NCBI RefSeq assembly: GCF_014204865.1
Contig: NZ_JACHMG010000001.1
Location: 5,730,501 to 5,794,500 of the forward strand
DNA: 64,000 bases
Direction of reading: 5' to 3'
DNA from: Amycolatopsis jiangsuensis
Lineage (GTDB): Bacteria; Actinomycetota; Actinomycetes; Mycobacteriales; Pseudonocardiaceae
Shown: positions 53,998 to 62,963 of the stretch, piece by piece
Layout of the letters: each line of letters begins with the position of its first letter
Numbering within the stretch: position 1 is the stretch's first letter
The notes under the pieces: generated by a model
Database searches by the model: none
The model's input: the letters and a program-made list of their open reading frames with translations, nothing else
What the model was told of the DNA's origin: nothing
Made by a program: the position numbers and the translations under genes

Positions 53998-54469
53998 TGC
54001 GGTTGGTGACGCCCTTCATGTGGTCGGCGGCCTGGTGCTCCTGCTTCTGGTAAGTATCCAGGGCCTGCTGAAAAGCGTCCCGTTGCCGTTGAATCTCGTT
54101 CACCACGCTGTCGAGGAAGCTGTTGTACGAGTGACCGGCGGCGTTGAGGTCCCGCACGTAGTTCGTACTGGCTATCTCGTCACCCATTGGGGTGAACGAA
54201 GTGAGTGTCCTGGCGTGCTGTCGGGGTTCGAACTTGACCCAGTCCAGGATGTCGTCCAGTTCGGTGACGATCTCCTTGATCAGTTCCGGAGTCAGTCGGT
54301 ACCCGCCACCACCGCCGGACATCGCCTCGTTGGCCTTGGCCTGGGCGCCGGCCGCTTCCTGGGCGAGCTGTTCCGGGGTCTTGTCCCGGACGTAGGTGTA
54401 GCCGGGGACCAGTGGTCCCTGCATGTTCGCCGGAATGTGCCGAACGCGCTCGACGCCGTCGTCCGTCAT
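53990..54469 (-). CDS. Helical protein opening the second T7SS accessory operon
   Basis: 159 residues, soluble, mostly helical (PELIKEIVTELDDILDWVKF, then SVVNEIQRQRDAFQQALDTY), with the central segment MGDEIASTNYVRDLNAAGHS. This fits ESX-like helical hairpin proteins encoded with DUF3558 lipoproteins. GGAGG precedes the ATG. A -10-like TACTCT lies about 40 bp upstream. First gene of a four-gene unit ending with the espG-like gene. Confidence 0.72.
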   Translation of the reverse strand: MTDDGVERVRHIPANMQGPLVPGYTYVRDKTPEQLAQEAAGAQAKANEAMSGGGGGYRLTPELIKEIVTELDDILDWVKFEPRQHARTLTSFTPMGDEIASTNYVRDLNAAGHSYNSFLDSVVNEIQRQRDAFQQALDTYQKQEHQAADHMKGVTNRNA

Positions 54470-54561
54470 CGAAGGCCTCCCCAACCTGTCAACTCGAACA
54501 GACGGAGAGTAGCACGTTGTCTGCAGTTGGTGACGAAATCGAACGACGGCGGCCCCGGTTC

Positions 54562-55362
54562 TCAGACCCGGCGCCGGTAGGCTCGGGTGGCCAGCGGGAA
54601 GAAGACCGCCACCATGCCCGCCATCCAGATCAGTGCGCCGGCCAGTGGGGCGGCTACCGGGCCTCCGTTGAGGAGGCCGCGCAGGGCGTTGGTCAGGAAG
54701 CTCACCGGGCTGATGTCCGCCCACGCGCGCAGCCAGCCGGGCATGGTCGACGTGGACACGAAAACGTTGCTGCCGAACGTGAGTGGCATGACGAACACGA
54801 ACATCAAGCCCTGCGCGGCACCCGGCGACTTCATCAGCATGCCGACGTACACCGAGGCCCAGCAGAAGCACAGGCCGAACGCGATCACCAGCAGGATCGC
54901 GATCACGAACTGCGCCGGTCCGGTCTGCACCCGGTAGCCCATCACCGTCGCCACGACCATCAACACCGCCAGGCACACCAGATACCGCACGATGTCCGCC
55001 AGCACCGCGCCGACCAGTGGTGCCGAGCGGGCGATCGGCATGGCGCGGAAGCGGTCGAACACACCCTTCGTCACGTCGGTGTTCAGCTGGGTACCAACGG
55101 TGAGGCAGGCCTGCAGGATGTTCATCACGATCACCCCGGGCACGAGGCTCTGCAGATAGTTCGCAGTCGACCCGCCGAGTGCGTTGCCGAACAGGTAGGT
55201 GAACATCAGCAGGAACACGATCGGCGCGATGGTCACGTCGGCCAGCTGCTCGGGATTCTTGCGGATCTTCAGAATTCCCCGCCATGCCAGGGAAAACGCG
55301 TGCTGGGTGGCTTGGCCGAAGCCGATTCGGCGGGGCGGGTCCATGGTCAGTGCGGCGGTCAT
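54562..55362 (-). CDS. ABC-2 type transporter permease (DrrB-like)
   Basis: 266 residues with six membrane helices and the ABC-2 motif region near NVFVSTSTMPGWLRAWADISPVS typical of DrrB/daunorubicin-type exporters (only part quoted). The start overlaps the ATPase stop by four bases. With the ATPase it forms a full exporter, probably of a lipophilic compound. Confidence 0.92.
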   Translation of the reverse strand: MTAALTMDPPRRIGFGQATQHAFSLAWRGILKIRKNPEQLADVTIAPIVFLLMFTYLFGNALGGSTANYLQSLVPGVIVMNILQACLTVGTQLNTDVTKGVFDRFRAMPIARSAPLVGAVLADIVRYLVCLAVLMVVATVMGYRVQTGPAQFVIAILLVIAFGLCFCWASVYVGMLMKSPGAAQGLMFVFVMPLTFGSNVFVSTSTMPGWLRAWADISPVSFLTNALRGLLNGGPVAAPLAGALIWMAGMVAVFFPLATRAYRRRV

Positions 55363-56336
55363 CGGATGCTCCCCTCGAGCGGACGGTCCGGAGTGGACTC
55401 TTCGGCGGTGTGTCCGGTCAACGCCAGGAACACCTCGTCCAGGCTGGGCAGCCGCAGTGCCAGTTCGTCGGCGGCGATGCCCGCCTCGTCGAGCTTGCGG
55501 ACCAAAGTGGACAGCAGAATCGGATCCGCCACCGGCGTGGTCAGCAACCCGCTGCCGCTGACGCGGGCGGGCGGCACGCCGGTGATTTCGGCCAGGATGC
55601 GGGCGACCGCGTCGAGATCGTTCGTGGACGTCGGGCGGACCTGCACGGTCTGGCCGCCGACCCGGCGCTTCAGCTCGTCCGCCCGGCCGTCGGCGACCAC
55701 GTGCCCGTGGTCGAACACGGTGATCCGGTCGGCCAGCTGATCGGCCTCCTCCAGGTACTGGGTGGTGAGCAGCACCGTCGCGCCGTCCGCGACCAGGCCG
55801 CGGACGACGGCCCACACCTCGTTGCGGGCATGCGGGTCGAGCCCGGTGGTCGGCTCGTCAAGGTAGAGCACCGCGGGGCGGCCGACGAGGCTCGCGGCCA
55901 GGTCGAGCCGGCGCCGCATGCCGCCGGAGTAGGTGCGGATCGGCCGCTTCGCCGCGTCCGACAGCTCGAACCGCTCCAGCAGTTCCTTCGCGCGGGCGCG
56001 GGCGTCCGGCCGCGTCAGACCGAGCAACCGCCCGAGCAGCATCAGATTCTCGGTGCCGTTGAGGTCTTCGTCCACCGACGCGTACTGCCCGGTGAGCCCG
56101 ATCAGGCTGCGCACCCGCACCGGATCCCGCACCACGTCGTAGCCGCCGACGGTGGCGTACCCGGCGTCGGGTTTCAGCAGGGTGGCCAGGATGCGGACCG
56201 CGGTCGTCTTGCCCGCGCCGTTCGGCCCGAGCACCCCCACGACGTGGCCGAACGGTACCTCCAGATCCACCCCGTCCAGCGCCTTGGTCTCCCCGAACCG
56301 CTTTGCCAGGCCTTCGGCCCGGATCGCGTGCGACAT
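55359..56336 (-). CDS. ABC transporter ATPase (DrrA-like)
   Basis: 325 residues. Walker A is GPNGAGKT, the signature motif YSGGMRRRL, Walker B LYLDEPTTGLD and the H-loop region LLTTQYLEEA. The C-terminal extension with LPSLDEVFLALTGH is typical of DrrA-type drug exporters. GGAGGAG precedes the ATG. Divergent from the EEP-family gene. Confidence 0.94.
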   Translation of the reverse strand: MSHAIRAEGLAKRFGETKALDGVDLEVPFGHVVGVLGPNGAGKTTAVRILATLLKPDAGYATVGGYDVVRDPVRVRSLIGLTGQYASVDEDLNGTENLMLLGRLLGLTRPDARARAKELLERFELSDAAKRPIRTYSGGMRRRLDLAASLVGRPAVLYLDEPTTGLDPHARNEVWAVVRGLVADGATVLLTTQYLEEADQLADRITVFDHGHVVADGRADELKRRVGGQTVQVRPTSTNDLDAVARILAEITGVPPARVSGSGLLTTPVADPILLSTLVRKLDEAGIAADELALRLPSLDEVFLALTGHTAEESTPDRPLEGSIR

Positions 56337-56459
56337 CTCTCCTCCTCCGAGACCGGTTCTGCCGCTACTGTGCCCGGCGCCGCTGACAGCGCGCGCACAA
56401 CCGGCTGACACCGCCCGGCGAAAGCCGCGGTCGCAGTCCGTGACGGCATACTCGGGCGC

Positions 56460-57413
56460 ATGGTGATGGAGGCCAAGCCGCGCAACCAGGTCGTCACGGC
56501 TCTGCTGCTGTTCGCCGGGTTGCCCCTGCTGGCCGTCGCCCTGCTGCGCACGATCGGCTACGACGGCGGCGGCTGGTACCTGACCGCGTTGCTCTCGCTT
56601 GCGCCGTACGTGGCGGTCTACGGTGCGCTGCTCGGCGCGCTGGCGTTGCTGCTCCGCCGCTGGTGGATCGGCGGGTTCGCGTTGGCGATGGTGGCGTTGC
56701 TCGCGGTCTTCGTGCTGCCCAGGGTGCTGGCCGACGACCAGCCCGAAGCGCACGGCGCGACGGTGCGGGTGATGTCGGCCAACCTCTACCTCGGCGAGGC
56801 CGACCCGGTGACGGTGGTGCGGCTCGTCCGGGAAAACCGGGTGGACGTGCTGAACCTGCTGGAGATGACCCCGGCCGCGGTGTCCGGACTGGAGAAGGCC
56901 GGGCTGTTCCAGGAGCTGCGCTACCGCGTGCTGCATCCGGCGAGCGGGGCGTCCGGCTCCGGTATCGTGTCCCGGTTCCCGCTCACCGAGGAGGACTACG
57001 CCGGGGATTCCGCGGCGAAACAGCCCGGCGCCGAGGCCGACCTCGGCGGCGGCCTCAAGCTGGAGGTCGTCGCGGTGCATCCGCGTTCGCCGGACGTCGG
57101 ATTCGAGGGGTGGGAGCAGGAGCTGCGGGACCTGTCTCGGGCCATCGGGGAACACGGGCTGCGTGTGCTGGCCGGCGACTTCAACGCCACCCTCGACCAC
57201 GCCGCGTTGCGCACGGTGCTGTCCCGTGGCTACGTCGACGCGGCGGCAACCCGTGGCGACGGCCTCGACCCCACCTGGCCGGCCACGATGGTCCCCTTCG
57301 CTCCGCTCGACCACGTGCTGGTCGACCGCCGCGTCGCCGTCCGTGACTACCGGGTGCTGGACGTGCCGGGTACCGACCACCACGCGGTCTACGCCGAGGT
57401 CCAACTGCCCTGA
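56460..57413 (+). CDS. Membrane-anchored endonuclease/exonuclease/phosphatase family protein
   Basis: 317 residues: three membrane helices in the first 95, then an EEP domain outside or inside the membrane. Catalytic motifs are MSANLYLG (Asn), LLEMTP (Glu, metal), LAGDFNATLDH, PLDHVLVD and GTDHHAVYAEV. Substrate could be nucleic acid, a phospholipid or a phosphorylated small molecule. Confidence 0.85.
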   Translation: MVMEAKPRNQVVTALLLFAGLPLLAVALLRTIGYDGGGWYLTALLSLAPYVAVYGALLGALALLLRRWWIGGFALAMVALLAVFVLPRVLADDQPEAHGATVRVMSANLYLGEADPVTVVRLVRENRVDVLNLLEMTPAAVSGLEKAGLFQELRYRVLHPASGASGSGIVSRFPLTEEDYAGDSAAKQPGAEADLGGGLKLEVVAVHPRSPDVGFEGWEQELRDLSRAIGEHGLRVLAGDFNATLDHAALRTVLSRGYVDAAATRGDGLDPTWPATMVPFAPLDHVLVDRRVAVRDYRVLDVPGTDHHAVYAEVQLP

Positions 57414-57549
57414 CGGCCCAGCCGTGCGGCAGGTCCCTCGGACGGAGAGTGCACATCGCCGTCGACGGCGGGGCGATCCGACCACCGCGGCGGCGTACGT
57501 GCAGGCCCGCCAGGCTCAGGACGATCCTGAGACAGCCCGGCCGGACGGC

Positions 57550-58353
57550 TCAGGCCAGCTTCGTCAACGTCTCCAGCGCGCCGGCCGGGATCGAGATGCC
57601 GCGGCCGTGGCGGACGTGGGGTTCGCGGGGGTTGATCCGGATCAGCGCGCCGTTCGCGGCGCTGGCCAGCTCGGCGTAGCGGCGCACGGTCGGCACCGCC
57701 TGTCCGGCACCCAGCTCGACCACCACCAGGTCACGGTGCGCGCGGCGCCACGCGGTCAGCTCGTCCAGCTGTGCCTGGCTCCGGTCCGGGACCCAATCGC
57801 CGTCGCCGAACATCAGGATGTTCGGCCGGGCAAGGCCACCGCAGCGTGGACACGCAGGAAGCGGCGGGCGTGCCCGCATCGTCGTCTCGTCCAGGTCCAC
57901 CACGACGTCGTCGGCGGGCCAGATCTCGCGGGTGCAGCCTGCGAGACACTGCAGGTGGTGGATCGATCCGTGTGCTTCGGCCACCTCGCCGAATCCGGCC
58001 ACCTGGAACTGGCCGTCCACATTGGACGTGAAAACCCGTACGCCGCCCGGCTTCGCGCGGCCCCATTCGAGCAGCAGGCCGAACCCGCGGTGCGGCACGG
58101 TGGCGCGGTACAGGGCGAGCCGGTGCCCGTAGAAGCCCCAGGCCAGCTCCGGATCCTCGGCGAAGTGCCGGGGATCGGCCACCTCCTCGAACCGCAGCCC
58201 GAGCCCGGCGTAGGGCGGGTAGGCCCGCCAGAATCCTTCGCTGCCACGGAAATCGGGCAGCCCCGAGTCCACGCCCATCCCGGCGCCGGCGCACACCAGC
58301 AGCGCGCCGGCCCCGTGGATCAGCTCGGCGGCACCGGCGAGCTCGTCACTCAC
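57550..58353 (-). CDS. Sir2 family NAD-dependent deacetylase-like protein
   Basis: 267 residues. Sirtuin motifs: CAGAGMGVDSGLPDFRG, TSNVDGQF and HGSIHHLQC with the catalytic His. The zinc cysteines are in LQCLAGC and CPRCGG. The adenine pocket is VVELGAGQAVPTVR. The GAGMGVDSG variant puts it in the bacterial Sir2 group with unusual substrates. Its start overlaps the mhuD stop by 8 bp, so both are made together. Confidence 0.9.
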   Translation of the reverse strand: MSDELAGAAELIHGAGALLVCAGAGMGVDSGLPDFRGSEGFWRAYPPYAGLGLRFEEVADPRHFAEDPELAWGFYGHRLALYRATVPHRGFGLLLEWGRAKPGGVRVFTSNVDGQFQVAGFGEVAEAHGSIHHLQCLAGCTREIWPADDVVVDLDETTMRARPPLPACPRCGGLARPNILMFGDGDWVPDRSQAQLDELTAWRRAHRDLVVVELGAGQAVPTVRRYAELASAANGALIRINPREPHVRHGRGISIPAGALETLTKLA

Positions 58354-58669
58354 CCGGCTTGGACGCCTGCACGACCTCGAACTCCAGCAGGCTCGCGCCC
58401 TTGGCGACCGGGGCCTTCTGCTCCCCGCCGTGGTTGCCGGACGCGTGCGCCTCGCGGGCCGGGCCCTTGGCCCACGCCTGGTAGTGCTCCTCGGTTTCCC
58501 ACTTCGTGTAGACGAAGTAGCGCTCGTCGCCGGACACCGGGCGGAGCAGCTCGAAGCCGAGGAAACCGGGCTGCGCGTCCACCGAGTGCAGCCGGGCGGC
58601 GAACCGCTTCTCCAGCTCCGGGCCCGCGCCCTCGGGAACCTCGATTGCGTTGATCTTCACCACTGCCAT
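58346..58669 (-). CDS. mhuD: Heme-degrading monooxygenase MhuD
   Basis: 107 residues, an ABM-fold dimer. It starts MAVVKINAIEVPEGAGPELE and closely follows mycobacterial MhuD. Residues shown to matter there are conserved: Asn7, Arg26, Trp66 and the heme ligand His75. MhuD cleaves heme to mycobilin and iron without CO release. Compared with MhuD it has a short Gly/His insertion after His75 (ASGNHGGEQKAP). Coupled to the sirtuin gene. Confidence 0.9.
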   Translation of the reverse strand: MAVVKINAIEVPEGAGPELEKRFAARLHSVDAQPGFLGFELLRPVSGDERYFVYTKWETEEHYQAWAKGPAREAHASGNHGGEQKAPVAKGASLLEFEVVQASKPGE

Positions 58670-58700
58670 GGCCCCAGTCTACCGACGAAGGACCATGCGG

Positions 58701-60113
58701 TCAGGGGCGCAGTGAGCCCGGGTAGAGGTCGGCGTCCGTGGGCAGTTTCGTGCCGTGGAACCAGTCGGTGAGGAACGCGTGCAGATCGCGCCCGGCCAGC
58801 CGGGACACGAGCTTTTCGAAATCCGCCCAGGTCGCGTTGCCGTGCCGGTGCTCGGCCGGCCAGGTGTGCAGCAGTTTCGAGAACGTCGCCTCGCCCAGCG
58901 TCCGGCGCAGCGCGTGCATCGCGAGGATGCCCTTGTCGTACACGCCCTCGAACTCGTGCCCGGCGCCCATCCCGACCAGCGTACGGCCCCAGAAGCCCGT
59001 GCTGGCCTCGGTGATCTCCACGGCCGTGCGGTACTGCTGGTCCAGGTCGATGCCCTCACGCTCTCGCCACAGCCACAGCGCGTACGAGGCGAAGCACTCG
59101 TTCAGGCAGATGTCGGACCACGAATCGAGGGACACCGAGTCGCCGAACCACTGGTGTGCGCTCTCGTGCACCACAGTGGCCAGGTCCGCCCACTTCGCGT
59201 AGGTCGGGCGGGTCTGTGTCTCCAGCGAGAAGTGCATGTCCTCATCGAGGAAGACCCCACCCGCGGCGCTCTGCGGATAGGGCCCGAATTTGCTCTCCAG
59301 GAAGGAAAGGATCTCGGGCAGCCGGCCGCCGGTGGCTTCGTGGACCTCGGCGCCCGGGGCGTAGGCGGACACCACCGGCGTGCCGCCCGGAAGCGTGGCG
59401 CGCCGCACGGTGAATCTGCCGATCGCGATCGTCGTCAGGTAGCTCGCCACCGGATTCGGCTCGCTCCAGGTGGTGGTGCTCTGACCGTCCTTCGTCGTGC
59501 TGCCCTGTTCGCGGCCGTTCGACACCACCGTCCAGCCCGCGGGTACGTGCGCGGTCACGGTGAAAGCGGCTTTGTCGCGTGGTGTTTCGTCGACCGGGTA
59601 CCAGAACGACGCCGAATGCGGCTCACCCACCTGGTACGCGCCGCCGTCCCCGGAACGGCCCCACCCGTGCTCGCTGCCACCCGAATGCGCGGTTTCGCCG
59701 GGATGGCCCGCGTACCGCACCCGGGTGCGGAAGGCCGAGCCGGACCGCACGGGTGCGGCCGGGGTGATCACCAGTTCGTGCTCCTTCTCCCGGCTGAACT
59801 TCGCCGGTTTCCCGTCGACCTCGACCGAGGCGACGTCGAGACCACGCAGGTCGAGGTCGAACCTGCTGAGGTCCTGGGTGGCTTTCGCGGTGACGGTGGT
59901 GTCTCCTTCGAGACGTCCGCTCGGCGGGTCGTAGCCGACGTCCACGTGGTAGTCGAGGGCGTCGTAGCCACCGTTCCCGTCGTCCGGATAGTAGGAATCG
60001 CCCGCGCCGCTCGCGCCCGGCGACGGGTGCATCGGCGGCGGTTCGTCCGTAGTGCAGGAGGACAGCGCGAGCACGCCGGCGAGGACGAGGACGACGGGGC
60101 GGCGGCTGCGCAT
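58701..60113 (-). CDS. M1 family metallopeptidase, lipoprotein
   Basis: 470 residues with lipobox L-S-S-C (Cys20) after MRSRRPVVLVLAGVLAL. The zinc site is HESAHQWFGD, third ligand NECFASYALW. It is a paralogue of the secreted enzyme at 46.6-48.0 kb. It corresponds in position and type to the mycobacterial lipoprotein LpqF/LpqM region near mhuD (inference). Probably an aminopeptidase fixed on the outer face of the membrane. The ATG at 60113 is preferred; a GTG three codons earlier is possible. Confidence 0.92.
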   Translation of the reverse strand: MRSRRPVVLVLAGVLALSSCTTDEPPPMHPSPGASGAGDSYYPDDGNGGYDALDYHVDVGYDPPSGRLEGDTTVTAKATQDLSRFDLDLRGLDVASVEVDGKPAKFSREKEHELVITPAAPVRSGSAFRTRVRYAGHPGETAHSGGSEHGWGRSGDGGAYQVGEPHSASFWYPVDETPRDKAAFTVTAHVPAGWTVVSNGREQGSTTKDGQSTTTWSEPNPVASYLTTIAIGRFTVRRATLPGGTPVVSAYAPGAEVHEATGGRLPEILSFLESKFGPYPQSAAGGVFLDEDMHFSLETQTRPTYAKWADLATVVHESAHQWFGDSVSLDSWSDICLNECFASYALWLWREREGIDLDQQYRTAVEITEASTGFWGRTLVGMGAGHEFEGVYDKGILAMHALRRTLGEATFSKLLHTWPAEHRHGNATWADFEKLVSRLAGRDLHAFLTDWFHGTKLPTDADLYPGSLRP

Positions 60114-60171
60114 GGCATTCACCCTAGGGTCTCGGGAAGGGAACCGAGCCTGATCGAACCCGGGAGGACCA

Positions 60172-60948
60172 GTGCGACCAGGGCTGATCGATTTCGGCGG
60201 CGACCGGGACACGGGCGTGTCGATTCTGTTGCTGCACGGGCTGATGGGCCGGGCCCGCACGTGGTGGCCGGTCGCGCAGTGGCTCAAGCGCTACGGCACC
60301 GTGCACGGCCTCGACGCACGCGGGCATGGCAGGGCCCCGCGCACCGGGCCCTGGACCACCGGGCAGTTCACCGAGGACGTCGCCGAGGTGCTGGCCGAGC
60401 TGGGGCCGTCGGTGCTGATCGGGCATTCGATGGGCGGGCTGCACGCGTGGTGCACCGCGGCGGAGTACCCGGACCTGGTGCGTGCGGTGGTGAGCGAGGA
60501 TTTCGCACCGGATCAGCGTGGCCGCACCGTGGAGACCTGGCGTGGGTACTTCGAGAGCTGGCCGGTGCCCTTCGAATCGCTCGCCCACGTGCGGCAGTTC
60601 TTCGGTACGGCGGGCGAGTACTTCACCGAATGCGTCGAGGAACGCGAGGACGGCTACCACCTGATCGCCGAGCTGGCCGACCTCTACGAGATCGCCGCGG
60701 AATGGGGCCGGACCGACTACTGGTCCATTGTGGAGCGAATCCGCTGCCCGTTGCTGCTGATCGAGGGCGAGCACACCGCCATGCCGCACGGTCAGCAGGC
60801 CGAGATGGCGGCGCGGGTGCCCGGCGCGCGGCATCTCGTCGTGCCCGGCTCGGCACACCTGCCGCACGGCGAGGCACCGGAAACCTACCGGGGCGCGGTC
60901 GAGGCCTTCCTGTCCTCCCCGCCCCTCGTGAGTGGACCGGCCGGTTAG
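60172..60948 (+). CDS. Alpha/beta hydrolase
   Basis: 258 residues. The oxyanion region is LLLHGLMGRARTWW, nucleophile elbow GHSMGG, and the catalytic His in GSAHLPHGE. Such hydrolases act on esters or similar bonds; substrate unknown. A homologous gene stands near mutY in mycobacteria. GTG start; divergent from the M1 lipoprotein gene. Its stop codon lies in the loop of a terminator. Confidence 0.88.
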   Translation: MRPGLIDFGGDRDTGVSILLLHGLMGRARTWWPVAQWLKRYGTVHGLDARGHGRAPRTGPWTTGQFTEDVAEVLAELGPSVLIGHSMGGLHAWCTAAEYPDLVRAVVSEDFAPDQRGRTVETWRGYFESWPVPFESLAHVRQFFGTAGEYFTECVEEREDGYHLIAELADLYEIAAEWGRTDYWSIVERIRCPLLLIEGEHTAMPHGQQAEMAARVPGARHLVVPGSAHLPHGEAPETYRGAVEAFLSSPPLVSGPAG

Positions 60949-60971
60949 CACCGGCCTCGCCACTCACGAGG
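60924..60971. terminator. Two-tier terminator hairpin overlapping the hydrolase stop codon
   Basis: Outer arms CCTCGTGAGTGG/CCACTCACGAGG are perfect; an inner stem GGCCGG/CCGGCC has the loop TTAGCA, which includes the TAG stop. It separates the convergent hydrolase and amidase genes. Confidence 0.85.
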
Positions 60972-61019
60972 GTGCCAGGTGTGCTGCCCTCGCTGGCACG
61001 CCTGGCGGCTGTGCGGGTC

Positions 61020-61976
61020 TCAGCGGGCCAGTTCGCTGCGCCACGCCGCCGTCGAGCGGCCCGCGGGCACGATCAGCGGCCAGACATCCGAACCGAGGAA
61101 ACCGGATTCGTCGACGGCCCGCGCCGCCGTGCAGCTGTCGCGGGACAGGCCGTGCTCGGCAGCCAGCTTGGTGACCGCCCGCGTGGTGGCCGCGGCGAAC
61201 ACCCCGTCCGTCGGCACCCCGAAACCGGCCGCGCGCAGGAAGCGCTGCGCCGTCGCCACCCGCGGCCCGGTGTCGCCTGGCTTGAGCAGCGGCCACTCGG
61301 GCACGTCGGCCCTCGCCGTGGACACCCCGAGCAGCCGGCCGACCTCCGTGCGCAGTTCCGGCAACCGGTCGTAGAGGACCTGCCCGCAGCATTCGGTGGA
61401 GTTGAAATCGCGGTGGCCCTTGATGAACTCGGGCGTGATGCCGTACTGGTCGGCGATGTGGGCGATCAGCTGGACCAGGGAGTTCCACAGCGCCACCGGC
61501 ACGTCCACGGTGCTGTAGAGACCCTCGTTCTCGATGCCGAGGCATTCGCTGTTGTGGTCGGCCACGTTCGCGCCCTGCACGTGCTGGGTGCCGCCACGCA
61601 GAACTTCGAGGCTGCGGTGGCGGCCCTCGGTGACGTGGCCGCCGCGGCTGTTCGTGAACTGCTGGCCGGTGTCGATCCAGCCACGGGTGTCCATGTGGAA
61701 GTTCTGGATGTCCCGGGAGATCTGCAGCGCGTGCGCGAGCGAGTAGTCGGTGTTGTTGCCGGGATCCACGGTGTGGTGCACGACGATGTACGTGGGTTTG
61801 TGGTTCTCCACCACGATCGCGCCACCTGCGGGCCGCGCGTCCCATTCGCTCGTCGGGTGGATGTCCGGGACCTCGACGGCCGCACCCGCGCGGCCGGCCG
61901 TGGCGAAGGCCAGCGCTCCGGCGGCGGTGACGGTGAGCCCGCCGAACAGGGCGGTACGACGCGTTGTTTCCCCCAT
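61020..61976 (-). CDS. Secreted peptidoglycan recognition/N-acetylmuramoyl-L-alanine amidase family protein
   Basis: 318 residues with a twin-arginine-like signal (TTRRTALFGG, then Ala-rich core). The amidase_2/PGRP domain (about 35-215) has YIVVHHTVDPGNN and GHRDFNSTECCG, giving zinc ligands His, His, Cys. A C-terminal peptidoglycan-binding domain follows (KPGDTGPRVATAQRFLRAAG, DGVFAAATTRAV). It should cleave or bind wall peptides. AAGGAG precedes the ATG. Conserved neighbour of mutY. Confidence 0.9.
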   Translation of the reverse strand: MGETTRRTALFGGLTVTAAGALAFATAGRAGAAVEVPDIHPTSEWDARPAGGAIVVENHKPTYIVVHHTVDPGNNTDYSLAHALQISRDIQNFHMDTRGWIDTGQQFTNSRGGHVTEGRHRSLEVLRGGTQHVQGANVADHNSECLGIENEGLYSTVDVPVALWNSLVQLIAHIADQYGITPEFIKGHRDFNSTECCGQVLYDRLPELRTEVGRLLGVSTARADVPEWPLLKPGDTGPRVATAQRFLRAAGFGVPTDGVFAAATTRAVTKLAAEHGLSRDSCTAARAVDESGFLGSDVWPLIVPAGRSTAAWRSELAR

Positions 61977-62064
61977 GCGAACTCCTTCGCCGGAACTGCG
62001 ACGGGGGAAAGCTAACCCGGCGGCAAGATCATGACAACTTCTTACCGACTTTCGTTGTAGCGCG

Positions 62065-62940
62065 TCAGTGTTCACCGGGCAGCGCGAACAGGCCGTCCTT
62101 GGTCTGCTCCAGCAGCCCATCGACCAGCAGCGAGTCGAGACAGCGGTCACGCTGGCCCGGTTCGTGCCACACCAGGTCCAGCCGGTCCTTCCCGACCGGT
62201 CCTTCGCTGCCGCGCAGCACATCGAGCAGCCGTCCGCGTACCTGGCGGTCCGTCCCGGCGAACTTCTGCACCGGTTTCGCCGGGCCGCTGTACTCGGGCC
62301 GGCCATTGTGCTGCCACGCGCATTCGGTGTGGATCGGGCAGTCCGCGCACCGCGGTGAACGTGCGGTGCAGACCAGCGCGCCCAGCTCCATCAACGCCGC
62401 GGACAGCTTCGCCGCGGGTGCGTCGTCCGCGGGCAGCAGCGCCTCGACGTCGGCCATGTCCCGGGTGTTCGACGCCGGGCCCGCGTCACCCGCGCCGTGT
62501 ACGGCCCGCGCGACGACTCGCCGGACGTTCGTGTCCACCACCGGTGCCCGCTGCCCGTAGGCGAACGCGGCGACCGCCCGCGCGGTGTAGGCGCCGATGC
62601 CCGGCAAGGCGAGCAAGGTGTCCACATCGGACGGTACGACGTCACCGTGCTCGGCCGCGATCACCGTGGCCGCCGCGTGCAGCCGAAGCGCGCGCCGCGG
62701 GTAGCCGAGCTTGCCCCAGGCCCGCACCACTTCTCCGGTGGTCTCCGCGGCGAGCGCCGAGGGCACCGGCCAGCGGGCCAGCCACTCCAGCCAGATCGGC
62801 TGCACCCGCGAAACCGGGGTCTGCTGCAGCATGATCTCGCTGACCAGCACGCCCCACGCCGAGCAGCCCGGCTCCCGCCACGGCAGGTCCCGGCCGGCCT
62901 CGGAAAACCAGTCGATCAGTACGTCGGTGTCCACAGCCAC
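62065..62940 (-). CDS. mutY: A/G-specific adenine glycosylase
   Basis: Removes adenine mispaired with 8-oxoguanine. The HhH-GPD core has EIMLQQTPVSRV with the catalytic Glu, and LPGIGAYTARAVAAFA. The [4Fe-4S] cluster is held by V-C-x6-C-x2-C-x5-C (CTARSPRCADCPIHTEC). Length 291. The C-terminal MutT-like domain of E. coli MutY is reduced, as usual in actinobacteria. GTG start. Confidence 0.95.
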   Translation of the reverse strand: MAVDTDVLIDWFSEAGRDLPWREPGCSAWGVLVSEIMLQQTPVSRVQPIWLEWLARWPVPSALAAETTGEVVRAWGKLGYPRRALRLHAAATVIAAEHGDVVPSDVDTLLALPGIGAYTARAVAAFAYGQRAPVVDTNVRRVVARAVHGAGDAGPASNTRDMADVEALLPADDAPAAKLSAALMELGALVCTARSPRCADCPIHTECAWQHNGRPEYSGPAKPVQKFAGTDRQVRGRLLDVLRGSEGPVGKDRLDLVWHEPGQRDRCLDSLLVDGLLEQTKDGLFALPGEH

Positions 62941-62963
62941 CAGGACATTGAAACCGATGCGCG

